A program made the position numbers and the translations under genes. From Pseudisothecium myosuroides (taxonomy: Eukaryota > Streptophyta > Bryopsida > Hypnales > Lembophyllaceae), in the NCBI GenBank assembly GCA_951799445.1, contig OX637295.1:11904001-11968000 (forward strand): a stretch of 64,000 nucleotides of DNA, given 5' to 3'. The notes under the pieces are model-generated. The model was not told the DNA's origin and searched no databases. It was given only the letters and a program-made list of their open reading frames with translations. Shown here in pieces: positions 49,190-60,164 of this stretch (position 1 is the stretch's first letter; every line of letters begins with the position of its first letter).

Positions 49190-50120
49190 TCAAATTTTAT
49201 ATTCCTTAGGCATGATCATTAAGCATCCTTGCGGCGCTTTTTCCAATTTCTTGAGCCGCAACTGCTGTTGAAATGCAACCAACTCATTCACATTTATTTT
49301 CAACTCCTCGTCTTCACGCTTGCGCTGTTTCTCCTTCTACTATAAGAAACCTGTGTTTTAGGTGATGTTAGCATAATTTTAGGAGACGGATTTTAGTGGA
49401 CATCCAAAAAAACAATTTGTATTTTTATGTCAATGATACCATCCATCTAAATGTTTCATTGGATGTTATTATTGACATAAAAATACAAATTGTTTTTTTC
49501 GGACGTCCACTAAAATCCATCTTTTAAAATTATGCTAACATCACCTAAAACACGGGGTTCTTATAGTGTTCTTTGCCGCTAATGCTTTTGCGCTTGTCCA
49601 TAGTTCACTCGATTTTGAGCTTACTTTTGTAATCAACAAGGAGTTTGGTTCAATTGCATAAGCCTTGTGTTCTAGTCTACACAAGGTAAGGAATTGCCTG
49701 CGCTAGACATCGGGATACCTGATTGCAAGTGATTAACTCCAAATGTTTGTATAAGCAAATCAAAAATATATACAGTGGATCTTGATAATCGTCATCACGA
49801 GAATTCCAATAAATTGAGAGCGGCAAATATTCTGCCGTTAGTAACGCGGCTAAATTATTTGAAAATTTTGTATAGGCTACCAAAAAAATGATTCCTAAAA
49901 AACCTAGTTAGAAAATAATTATGGTGATCTGTGACAAACGAGATTTGTGAAAGTGAAGGTATATACTTTTTGGAGTATTTTTGTCTTTTTCTACAAGATC
50001 AATGTAGCTCTCATAGTCTTTTTGGCTCATAAAAAATTTGGCCAATGCCATTTGACAGTGATCTCTGAGTATCTTGAGGTTGAAACTCGACATGTCAATC
50101 AAATCATGCTTATCCGAGGA
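49190..50120 (-). pseudogene. 3' end of an unrecognised gene, last exon split by a CACTA-type element
   Basis: Three minus-strand exons fit with GT–AG junctions and matching phases: 49967–50120 (51 codons plus 1 nt), 49774–49849, and 49190–49697. The first encodes SSDKHDLIDM, then a stretch with LRDHCQMALAKFFM; the second TALLTAEYLPLSIYWNSRD; the third a Lys/Glu/Gln-rich helix with ALAAKKEKQRKRED and LVAFQQQLRLKKLEKAP, ending MPKEYKI and TGA. The third exon is interrupted by the element at 49338–49568. If the element and one copy of its 3-bp duplication are disregarded, the frame runs unbroken on both sides (274 coding nt, as the phase demands). I do not recognise the protein, and I found no convincing exons upstream of 50120. 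It is either a recently disabled gene or a fragment. Confidence 0.6.
49338..49568. mobile_element. CACTA-type palindromic MITE with TTC target duplication
   Basis: Ends TACTATAAGAAACC and GGTTCTTATAGTG, flanked by TTC at 49335–49337 and 49569–49571 (3-bp duplication typical of CACTA elements). The whole 231 bp is nearly a perfect palindrome, folding around ~49450. It is related to 61838–62107 by ends and by TTTTAGGTGATG. It interrupts an exon of the gene above. Confidence 0.8.
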
Positions 50121-51665
50121 CTAGAACAATTTTTGTAGTGAATAAGTAATTTGCAATTTCATCGCATACCGCAAATATACGATGGTGATAACAATACAAA
50201 ATAATGGTGGTGATGAAATAGCGACAAAAATACAAAAGAATTGAAGGTGATAGGATGGCAGCAAAAACTAGATTAGGGATTTAGGGCGGCTTGCAACAAA
50301 ATTTCAATTTGTACAACCATAATTATTTTGCTCACATAGATTCATAGTGGTTTGTAAATTGGTCTACAAACTTTGGTAGCAAATTTATACTAATCATATG
50401 ATATGGACAGTTTGAAATCACTGTTGTTACATTGGTCAAGTTGAGATCATCGGACAGGCAGACATATTGGACAATTTGGGCAAACTAGACGCACTACGTG
50501 ACTACCTTAAAGTAGTCACATTGGACAAGATAGGTCACTGGATATTTTGGACGGGCAGGCAAATCAGATAGTTTGGATGGATGGCCCGTCCAATGTGACA
50601 ATTATGTTTGAAATGGTAATTTAACCATCACCTAAATGTTTTTTTTTTTATAAGTATGATATTTTATTTTAAAATTTGAGTTATATTATATGATGTTTGC
50701 CTAGATTATATTGTCCTATGTTTTGACTAGAGGAAGTAATTATTGACCCGGGTATACAACTTTGCGCTTTTTGAAGGAGTTGGTAGGAATGAGGAAGGGC
50801 ATTATGGATTTTGTAACAAGCATTGTATTTATTAGTTGTATCATTTATACAGACATAAAGAAGGAAGCGGCATTAGAAGGAAAAGTGCTAGGCCGAGTTA
50901 GTAATTCCCTTGCTCAAATTCAAGAAGTCATCAAATTATTTAAAGTAAAATTGATTTCACTTCACTCATGTGACTTCATTTCATGGTTTTAGTTGTGAAG
51001 CATCAAAATTCCATGACTTTGGACATGTCTTTTCATAGCTAGTGCATTGTGCCTTCATCAATACAAAAATATATATCACTAAATATTTTCTAAACCAATT
51101 TCAACCTAATGCAAACATTTACATTTTTTTAAAACTAAAAAATTGTTATTTCTTTAAAAATGATAATGCGCTAATAATCTAATAGGACATACAAATAAAT
51201 TTATTGTAATCTGCTTTATTACATTGCAAACATCAAGATTTTGTTTTGAATTTCACAAATTATATGTTATAGAAACTTGGTGTCAAATTTATACTCTTGA
51301 AGGTTTTTGGCTTTCAAACATCCTCTAATATATATATACAAAATTTTGAATAAAAATCTAAATAATTTAATGACTAGAAATTTTGAGTTAATGTCATGCT
51401 TTGAAATTTAAAAACCAAACAAAGATTTTGATTTCAAACTAAGAATGAGTTAACAAATCCATATAATCAAGTCATAACTCATGTTTTTAAGTACATTTGA
51501 ATCTTACCATAAAATAAGATTAGGCATGATTGAAATCCAAAATTCATCTCAAAACTAGTAAGCCAACATTGACTCAAACATTCTTTGTACATAGATATTT
51601 TGTAAAATATCTAATTTAAAATAACAATTCTTTAAATTTATTGCCAAAAAAATAATGTGAAAGTT
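50121..51665. other. Intergenic DNA
   Basis: About 50955–51130 resembles 1170–1350 (see there). A plus-strand frame at 50762–50992 ends in a plausible peptide (ALEGKVLGRVSNSLAQIQ) but has no supporting structure. Short repeats of CATTGGACA and GGACGGGCAGG lie at 50430–50600. Confidence 0.35.
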
Positions 51666-52059
51666 ATTACATAACATTTAGTAGCATTGGCTGGCACTGC
51701 CTTGGTTCTATAGTGCAGGGTGTGGGTTATTCTACATCCAACAATCCTTCAGTAGTAACTACTACAGTAAAATCTCTCTAAGTTGATCCTCTCTAAGTTG
51801 ATAAACCTCTGTAAATTAATCATGTCAGACCGCCAAGTCCCAGACTAGGCCACATAACAAAGGCTGTGACTAAAAATGACCCTCTCTAAGTCAATAAATC
51901 TCTATAAACCAATCTGTCAGACCGGTCTAGAACCGATCAGCTTAGAGAGGTTCTACTGTAACAGGTGGAGGATGTAGAAGCTATTGGGTGTGGGATATTT
52001 CACACCTAACATTGTAGAGCCAAGGCAATAGTAATTAATGCTACTAATTGTTATGTAAT
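51666..52059. mobile_element. TIR element carrying a nested MITE
   Basis: Outer inverted ends: ATTACATAACA, then TTAGTAGCATT on the left; AATGCTACTAA, then TTGTTATGTAAT on the right. Further in, GCCTTGGTTCTATAGTG pairs with CATTGTAGAGCCAAGGC, and GGGTGTGGG occurs on both sides. The centre is occupied by the pogo-like MITE 51765–51958. Confidence 0.65.
51765..51958. mobile_element. Emigrant-like (pogo-type) MITE
   Basis: TA duplication (51763–51764, 51959–51960). Ends CAGTAAAATCTCTCTAAG and CTTAGAGAGGTTCTACTG resemble the Emigrant/Lemi terminus CAGTAAAACCTCTATAAA as I recall it. The subterminal motif CTCTCTAAGT(T/C) is repeated and GTCAGACCG occurs in both halves. Inserted in the element at 51666–52059. 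Confidence 0.75.
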
Positions 52060-52689
52060 GCACATTCAATATTTGAAAGAATTTTATATCATTTTCTTTC
52101 TAATTTATTGATACATATTGGTTGGTGCAATTGTAGTCCATTTAACCATTCCACCTAAGGTGGGATCACCTATTATTGAACAAATTTTCTAATATCTATA
52201 ATTCTATATCACAAATCTCTATTTGTTTAGTTATACATAAGCAAATTGTAAATTAATGTATTAAAATTTCAAAAAATGGTGTTTAAATATTGTATTCAAA
52301 AGGTTGTAAGAGGTCAAAGATCTATTGATAGATTTTCAAAATTATGCTCTGGTTTCATTGTTCTAATGTTGAATATTTTTCAATGAATATCTATCTTCAA
52401 TCTACACTTTATTAGGCTATGTTATTTGATACAAGCTTAATAATGAGTGATCATACCTTATGATCATAGACTACTATTTTGGTCTAAAATCATCATTGAA
52501 ATATTCTTCAAAGTTGGGATGTTCTTAATAACACATCTTCTCATTTGTTTGAAGGAGTGAAGATCTTATTTCAATTGTCCAAAGAAGTGTAACTACCGTT
52601 CCCACAATGTAATAAATAAAAGTAAAAGTAATTTTCTAGTTTTTTGACTCATAAAACTTTGAAATTTTATATTTTTTTTACAGTGAGTT

Positions 52690-52787
52690 GGAATGCTACA
52701 AAACAAAGTCTGTGAATCAATCTTTGCGGGGCTTTCTATTGGTACCAAGAACGTAACTAGAGGACGCAGGGTTCTGGAGATTTTACG
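52690..52787 (+). pseudogene. Exon-like fragment, weakly like mitochondrial ribosomal protein mS33
   Basis: An open stretch reading GMLQNKVCESIFAGLSIGTK, then NVTRGRRVLEILR, preceded by a pyrimidine tract and AG and followed by a GTAAC donor. The pattern IF(x)6T(x)nTRGRRVL recalls the ARIFG...PTG..R...KVL segment of mS33, but with clear differences. No neighbouring exon was found on either side, so it may be a relic or a chance frame. Confidence 0.25.
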
Positions 52788-53879
52788 GTAACAAACAAAA
52801 CAAAACAACACAAACAGATTTTCTAATTTAATGCATAGATGATGAAGCTACTCACATCCATGTATGGAAATGTATATTACCGACAAAACACCACATTTTT
52901 AGCTAGATCTTTGTACTGTACTCTATATTCATTTGTCTTAGGTGATTTTCTTAGTTTGAGTGATTTTTGGTGATTTTATCCTTTTAAAAATACTAATAAC
53001 CTTTAATTTTTTGAAAATGGACCATGAGCATTAAAAAGAAGAGACATTAGGAACTTTAGGGCATGCAAATATGATGCATTGAAATGCTATCAAGATAATT
53101 TGGTGCCAACCTCCTTGCCAACTCAAAGTGATTAGAAACATGACACTGAAATGGCTTCTGCTATAAAAATGGCATCAAACTAGACTCCATACAATTGGAT
53201 CAACAACCATAAACTCAATATTTTTTTAAGAACATTGGAATAAGCCCATTTATTCCTAATTTTCAAGTAAAACACTGTCATGTGTACCTCATTTAGGAAT
53301 TAAAGATCTTTGAAAATAATTGGATACCCTTTATATAAAGTTTAGCATGAGGTTGCCCCCGCATAGCAAGTTTCGAACTTACAAGTTCAAAATTAAGAAG
53401 TCCCATGATGGGTTCCTTTTACTTTTGAATAATTTTGCCTTAGGCTTATCCCCTACGGTGAAGCTTTGAACTTCAACGATCTTACCTTTTTCCTTTAAAA
53501 ATTTTCTCGCTTGTGGCAAAAATACCATTGGCCAAGTGTTGGCTTGCCGGAGCTATTTAAGCCCGAAAACCACCAATTTGGCTTTCCCTTTCTTTAAATT
53601 TGTATACCCCACATTTGAGTGAATTTCTTTAAAACCTATGTTTTGAGTTAGCTTGGTTTAGTGTTAGTGGAATCTTAATTATAGTTTGTGGTTTGTTAGT
53701 TTGTTTTAGAAAAAATCCCCCAAATCCCAAAATATTAGAATAGATAGAATTTAGTTTGGATTAGAATTATAACTTGATTCCGTTAGAGAAAATCTCAAAC
53801 TTTATAAAAATTCGGATAGTTGAATAGCTTTTAGTTAAGATCTTTTTTCTTGTTTTTATTTATTTAAGCCAATTAAGTA
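52788..53879. other. Intergenic DNA
   Basis: No gene, RNA gene or structured repeat recognised. Confidence 0.35.
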
Positions 53880-54160
53880 GTTTAGTTTTAAAAACCAAAA
53901 AATACCGATTCAAACAAAGACCAGTCGAGGAGACCAAGACGAACAAAACCAGTAAAGAGACCAACACTTGCAAGGCCCAACAAAGGAACCAGCCGGGTAT
54001 CGGATTGACAGTGAGGCCGGGTATTGGACTGATGATGGAAACGAACCGGAACCAACGGGAACGAACGACGGACAGGAATGAATGGGAACCAATGGGAACG
54101 GACTGAGGACGGGAACGAACTGGAACGAACTCGGGAACAAACGAGGGGGTTGGCAAATAG
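53880..54160. repeat. Degenerate GGAACGAAC-type tandem repeat
   Basis: Purine-rich plus strand with many variants of GGAACGAAC, GGGAACCAA and GGACTGA between ~54030 and 54150, preceded by a doubled GGCCGGGTAT(C/T)GGA motif. It leaves long shadow frames on the minus strand with no protein character. Confidence 0.6.
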
Positions 54161-54839
54161 CAACACGCCACGTGGCGACGGGAGTCGACCAAGCAGTTCA
54201 GGTAATCAAAGAGGTGATCTCAAATTTAAACAATCAAAGGCCAGACAGGCAGTTGTAACTTAGCCACGCCATCCATTTAATTTTTAATTTGGAAAAACAT
54301 CTCCCATCATAACTCATTTAAGAGTAGGTTGCTGTCTCTAACCTCAAACTCGAAACTTCAAGTCTTTCACTCACAAGTCAAACTTGGAATTCAAACACAT
54401 CAAATGAAGAATGAATGAAGTGAGGGAAGAATAAGAATAAGATTGGAAGCCTTGGGAAGGAATGTAAGCAATAAAAAAACTAATTAGGTGAGAATTTTAC
54501 TATTCAATTAGGAATTATTTTTGGACTTTTATTCCTTTTCCTATTCATCTTACTATTCATTAAAGAATTCTTTTGGATTTTTATTCTTTTTACTATTCAC
54601 TAAATTGTTTGTTGTAATAATTGCAATTCCAATTGAAATCAGTTGGTTGAATGTTTGTTTAAGTTTTGTTTTATTAGGCCTAATAAGCCAAATAGGAAAA
54701 AACAAAAATACACAAATATCTTTAGAATAATAGTAACCCACCTAATAAACAATTGATAGAAGAATAATTTAACTATTTATTAGGAATAGTTTAACTATTC
54801 ATTAGAGTTATGCAATTCAACAAAATTCTAGTATTTGAA
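54161..54839. other. AT-rich intergenic DNA
   Basis: Contains ATTC-rich stretches with a repeated TTAACTATTCATTAG motif near 54500–54810. No gene is supported. Confidence 0.35.
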
Positions 54840-55751
54840 TTAATCCCTGAAGTACCAAAGTCCTCTCGAGGGACACTTGAGATTTCGGGCAGGCCCGTGT
54901 GGCCTCAAATTTTGACCTGATTTTTTGAAACTTTTTTTAAAGATAGGGAATCACAGTAGCTTTCTAAAAATATATATATTTTTTTCAATCGGTGCCCGGG
55001 AGCAAAAGTTATGGCATCCTAAAGCAAAAAAGCAGTTCATCGGGCAGGAAAAAAATGATTTAAAAAAAAAAAAAAAAATTTCTCAAAGATCATGTTTATG
55101 TCTACATTTGAAGCTTTGATTCATTCTATTTGGACTAATTATGAGAAAGTTATGGACAATCCTGTTTTTCGGCCAATTTAAGCATCTTAAAAAAACCCTT
55201 ATAGAATTCATTTTTGAATGCAATTTTCAATTTTTTTCAATTTTTTTTTTTTGACAAGGTGAAGTTTGTTTGCAAGAACAATCCCACCATTGGGATTATG
55301 TTGCTTTAATTCCACCTAAGAGCTATTAATAATTTAGTGTTTTGTTCAATTTTGGACCTACTTCTACTTAGCAATTTTTTTATATGTGAAAATCAAGGTT
55401 TGACAATCTGAAATTTTTTTCCCCGACTCTCAACTCAAATGTTCAACATAAAAAATTTTAATTTTATGTTGTGTAGTGCAAAAAAAATCCACAAATGGCC
55501 GTCAAATTCATTTGAAATTGCAGGAAACAGTTCAAAATTATTTTTTTTCCAACTTTGAATGCTAATATCTTCCAATCGGAACGGTCAAATTTCTTGAAAT
55601 TTTTACCACATAATTTGAGACAAGTGAAGTACAAGATCCTATGGTTAGATTCTAAAAATAAAAAAAATTTGGTTTAGGGAGTGATTGCAGCAGAAATGGC
55701 AGTTTTCAGTGGTTCCAGAGCCAAAAAATGCCTTGGTATTTTAGGGGTTAA
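54840..55751 (+). mobile_element. piggyBac-like element, family P1, copy D (~904 bp)
   Basis: TTAA at 54840–54843 and 55748–55751. Left end TCCCTGAAGTACCAAAG; right end, inward, CCCCTAAAATACCAAGGC. The interior follows P1 order: GGGCAGGCCCGTGTGG near the left, TGCTAATATCTTCCAATCGG and AAGATCCTATGGTTAG near the right. More diverged from copy B than B is from A. Confidence 0.65.
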
Positions 55752-57867
55752 AGGAAGTAACAAGGCAAGTAGGAATAAGGTTTTGAAATTCATTTTATTT
55801 AGGAATTCATTTTATTTAGAATCAATTAAAAAACATCTAATATTCAATTTAGTTCCTAAAAATCAAAGGAATTGATTTAGTACTTGAAACTAACCAAGCT
55901 TGTAGGAATTAGTCTAGGAAGAATTATGAAAGGAAGATTTTCAAAAGATTCTAAAAGTCCAATTCATCAATTAAGGCAAGGGAAACATACACATGATGGA
56001 GGGTGACGGGTTTTACAAGACCATCATGCTCATTGTCTGCAACAACGGTACCATGTTGGCCATTGATATTGAGGTTGGTTTTACCATTTTTAATTTATTT
56101 TTTAAGTTATCTACAATTAGAAATAGAAAGATAGAAATTAATCCTTAGGTAAGAGTCTTAGAAGTTGACTTACAATTTAGAATACAATGAATAATTTTCA
56201 GAGGATTCCAAAAACATCTTACACTTTAAAAATAACCAAAAATTAAGAAAGTTACAAATTAATGAACTTTAGCAGTAAAATTGGATGAGAGTTTAGTAAT
56301 TTCCTCCAAAGGAATCTAAAAAGAATCTAAGAGGGGATTTAAGAATCTAGATAAAACTTAGGATTTTAGGTTAAAATAGAAATTATTTTACTCACTTAGA
56401 TTAAAAGTAATTAGTTATGAATGAAATTTTAACCTACCAATTAAAGGTAAAACTTCATCCATTAATAACTTTTGACGTAGGAAGTTATTTTTTTTGTGTT
56501 TTACTTTCTTGAAAAGTTAATTTCTTTCTTTTTGACTTAATTATTTAAAACCCGTAAAAATAGTTATTTTAAGAAATAGATTAGAATTAGGAATAATTAA
56601 AGAAAAATTAGTAAAATCCTTAAAGAATAAATTAGACAATCTTTTAATATTGGAATCATTTATGGAAGCTTTTAAGGATTCCAAAATTTAATTATAATTT
56701 AAAAATATTTTATTATTGAAGGATTAAATTTTGGATGAAGTTTGGTCATAATTTTGGATGAAATTCTTTAATTTGTATGAAAATTAGGTCTAACCTTAGA
56801 ATCCAGTAGTTAAAATAATTAATAACTCAACCCTAAAATTTGGATTAATTTTGAATTGATTTTCTATTTTAATTTAGTGGATGAAGTTTATAGATTAGGT
56901 TAGGGGTCAAATTTCATCCTTTAATATCTTTTACTGGGGACGTCAGAATTCAACTTCCTTTACTATTTTAGAAAGTAGAAGTTGCTTTCTACCAATTGGC
57001 TTAAATACAATTTCAGTATAAATAATAATTTTTTTTTTTTTCATAATTCGATTTAACCACCACGGTTAGAACTTTTTAACAATTAGTGCGTTTTGAAGGT
57101 AGTTGAATTTGATAGATTCAACATAAACAAAGTGTCTATTGCTTGGAAGGCTAAAAATTGGACTAAGATTTATACATCTTGAAGAAAATTTCATTTACAA
57201 CCACTAGAACATGTGTATAGCTTTTTAGCTCAAGGGTGGAGTTAGAAACATTCACAATTGTACAAAAAAATTTGAATGCCTCAAATAGGCAGTTTGCAAA
57301 TGAAGTAGACCTTACTGTACAGATTTGATTAAACTCTATTCTAAATTTCAAGCCCGAACAAGTCCAACAATTTGTATCAGAGTGGGTGCAGAAGAAAAGA
57401 ACATTTGATAATAAATACGAAATTGATCCATGCTCCGGACATTGCAAGTACTATTTGATATGCTTGACATTGACCATAGTGCAATAAAAGCATGATAACA
57501 AAGACACAAGCATGAAAGATGTTAAAGTCCAATATTTTTTGGTGAATTATCATCATTCAAACGTACTAATAAATTCAAAGTAACCGATTCACCTTACATC
57601 ATGATGAATTGATGATGAGAAGGATCTATCCTTCAAACATACACAAATTTTCATTCAAGAGTGATTCCACCTTTGCCCCAAAAGATCAAGACATTAAACA
57701 TTCATTACAAATAGTCTAATGATAATCTACATTGTTGCACCTATATAGTTATTTTCAATGTTTTAGAGATAAAGACTATATATAAAAAAATATTAATCTT
57801 TGTAATAGAGCCAATTTTCTTCAATATATGATTTTGTAAGTGATTCTCTAAAGCCCACACGTCTTGT
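55752..57867. other. AT-rich intergenic DNA with a possible LTR relic
   Basis: Repetitive 'aattag/ttagga' composition. An exon-like 27-codon frame starts at 55993 and ends at a GT at 56074 (MMEGDGFYKTIMLIV at its start), but nothing continues it. A primer-binding-site-like motif is at 57371. Confidence 0.35.
57371..57385 (+). other. Possible LTR-retrotransposon primer binding site
   Basis: TTTGTATCAGAGTGG, preceded two bases earlier by CCAACA, resembles the plant tRNA-Met primer binding site TGGTATCAGAGC next to an LTR end (...CA). It is followed by GTGCAGAAGAAAAG. No second LTR or gag/pol frame is visible, so at best a solo 5' fragment. Confidence 0.3.
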
Positions 57868-58809
57868 TTAACCCCTAAAGGCCCAAGGCCTTTTTTCTGC
57901 CAAAAACCCATCAAAACTGCCATTTCTATAGCAAGGAGTAAAAAAAAAATGAAAATTGTCTTTTTTTGCACATCTAACCGTAGGATCTTACTCCTAACTA
58001 GTATGAAAATGTGTGGAAAAAATTTCAGAATTTTTGACCGCTCAGATTGCAAGATATCTGCGTTTAAAGTGGAAAAAACAAGTATTTCAGCACATTGCGG
58101 GACTAGATTTTTTGACTTTAAACATTTTTCACTTAAAATTTTTGCACTACAAAGTTTTGTGCTTCAAATCTTTATAGTGGAGAATTGAGTTGAGAGTCTA
58201 GGGAAAAAAATATATTCAAAAAAACTTAATTATCATTTCTAAAAAATTTATTAAGTAGAAGTAGGTACGAGATAGAAGGAAAATCTAAAACATTAATATA
58301 TTTTAGATGGAATTAAAATACACTAATTCCAATGGTTAGATTGTTCTAGCAAGTAAACTAAACCATGACAATTTTATTTTTTTTAAATTGCAAAAATAGC
58401 ATTTAGAAATGAATCCTACAAGTTATTTTTTTCAAGAAGATGCTCTAACTGCCCGAAAAACAAGAATGTCCATAACTTTCTTATAACAAATCCAAATGAA
58501 ATGAATCAAAGCTTTCCAAATAGACAAAAATATAATCTACAAGAAAAAAAATATTAAAAAAAAAAAATCAAAATTTTGCCAAATTTTTCTTGTTGCCCAG
58601 ACTGCCCAGTTACAAAAAAAAATAACATATTTGGCCATAACTTTTGAATCCTATTTCCAAGTGTCCTGAAATTTGGTGCATATGAAAGATATTCCTCGCG
58701 CCCACCTTCTATTAAAATTTCAGCTTAAAATATGGAAATCTTTAGTCACACGGACCTGCCCAAAATTTCTATACGGCCAAAAAACGCATGCCAGTCCTTT
58801 AGGGGTTAA
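57868..58809 (-). mobile_element. piggyBac-like element, family P1, copy E (~934 bp), inverted
   Basis: TTAA at 57868–57871 and 58806–58809; ends CCCCTAAAGGCCC and, inward from the right, CCCCTAAAGGAC. Reverse-complement of the P1 order: the right side carries TTTCAGCTTAAAATATGG and CACACGGACCTGCCCAAAA, matching the left of copies B and D. Non-coding. Confidence 0.7.
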
Positions 58810-58870
58810 GAGGATTCAAAGCCTTGTATAATATAGCCAAAAAAGGTTATAAAAACTTGTTTTCTTCACT

Positions 58871-59529
58871 TTAACCCCTAAATGCCCAAGGCTTCTTTTG
58901 AACTTTTAGGAATTTGCTCTAAATTGAACAAAAAGCCAACATTTTGATAAGTTGTATCAATTTTTTTGGAATTATAATTGTACAAATTCAAACTAGGCAT
59001 GTTAGAGTTCACATAGGAAAATAAAACACAACAATATCACTCATGAATTGAAAGATTATAATGTTTGAATATGAGGGTATTAAAACTGCACAAGTGACTC
59101 GAAGTCATTCAATCTTCTTTTCACATGCCAAATCTAAAATGTTGTCCAACAAAAAAAATATAAGGTTAAAGGACCTAACATGCACAACCCCAATCAATTT
59201 ACGGCTTCTCAAAATCTATTCTACAATTTTTTAAAATGAATTTCTAATGTGAATTTTTCTTCAAGATCTAATGTATTTTTGAAGCTCATTTCCAAGAGCC
59301 GTTAACACTATAGAAAGTCAAGATTACAATGGATACACTTGCACAAAATCTTGAATAGCAAAATCACAATCAATCATTTTCAAAATCGGATTTTCGATGC
59401 TCAAACTAGACTTCAAAAAGAATTTTATCAAAAATATAAACTACTAAAAATAGCAACTTGGTTAGGTTTTATTTAACTCCAAAGTATTGTCAACACCAGA
59501 ATTTGGTGCCTCGGGCATTTAGGGGTTAA
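58871..59529. mobile_element. Second piggyBac-like element (651 bp), 61 bp from copy E
   Basis: TTAA at 58871–58874 and 59526–59529. Ends CCCCTAAATGCCCAAGGC and, inward from the right, CCCCTAAATGCCCGAGGC: an 18-bp TIR with a single mismatch, the best TIR of the group. The interior does not resemble P1, so this is a distinct family sharing termini. Non-coding. Confidence 0.7.
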
Positions 59530-60164
59530 TACGAAGTACTATAACAGGACTTATTTTTAGTTTTCAATTTAGTTTTAGTTTTTTGTTTCCAAATTAAAAT
59601 TAAAATTAATTCTATAATAGCGTTGTAGTACTTACTTTTACTTTTTAAATTATATTTTCAGTTTCTATTTCCAAATTTTCAAAGTAAAAGTACAATTAAA
59701 CTACAATATAAATTGTGCAGACGGCGAACACATTGGTATAGAAACAATCTTAGAAATGCCCTAACCCTAATATCGACGTCGTTGCTTCATGCGGATGTAA
59801 GCTTATACTTCCGTATCCTTCGAGTTCTTCCTTGTCGCAACCTTTCATGCCGCTTGGTCCCGTATCACTTGATCCGTGCCGCAACTTGTTTCCCGTATCA
59901 TTAGTCTCATTCAAAATCTACCGCAGCAATCGCATCGTCAAAGTGTAGCCTCTGATTCCAAATTTACCTCCACTGCCTTTTGTAAGAAGAATTTCATTGC
60001 AGCTATCCAAGAGAGAGATTAAGGTTTCAAAATTTCGGCAGAGCATCCCGTCCATGTGTGTTGAATCTGCCATCTAGCCTTCCTCGAATCCGCCATCTAG
60101 CTAGCCTGCACTTGTTCCCGTATCCTGCAATTCTTCCTGTCACAACATTTCCTCTCTTGTAGCA
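59530..60164 (+). promoter_or_regulatory. Promoter/leader of the small mitochondrial-type protein gene
   Basis: CCCGTATC-type motifs occur four times (~59812, 59860, 59890, 60117). A ~40-bp segment (CCGTATCCTTCGAGTTCTTC) recurs just before the ATG (CCGTATCCTGCAATTCTTCC). AATC(T/C)GCCATCTAGC is doubled at ~60065–60105. The block is far less AT-rich than what precedes it. Confidence 0.4.

Noticed and set aside
50762..50992. 76-codon plus-strand frame with ALEGKVLGRVSNSLAQIQ
   Set aside because: Looks somewhat protein-like but has no continuation and runs into a dispersed repeat at ~50955.
55993..56073. 27-codon frame ending at a GT, reading like a first exon (MMEGDGFYKTIMLIV...)
   Set aside because: No following exon or family resemblance; too short to support.
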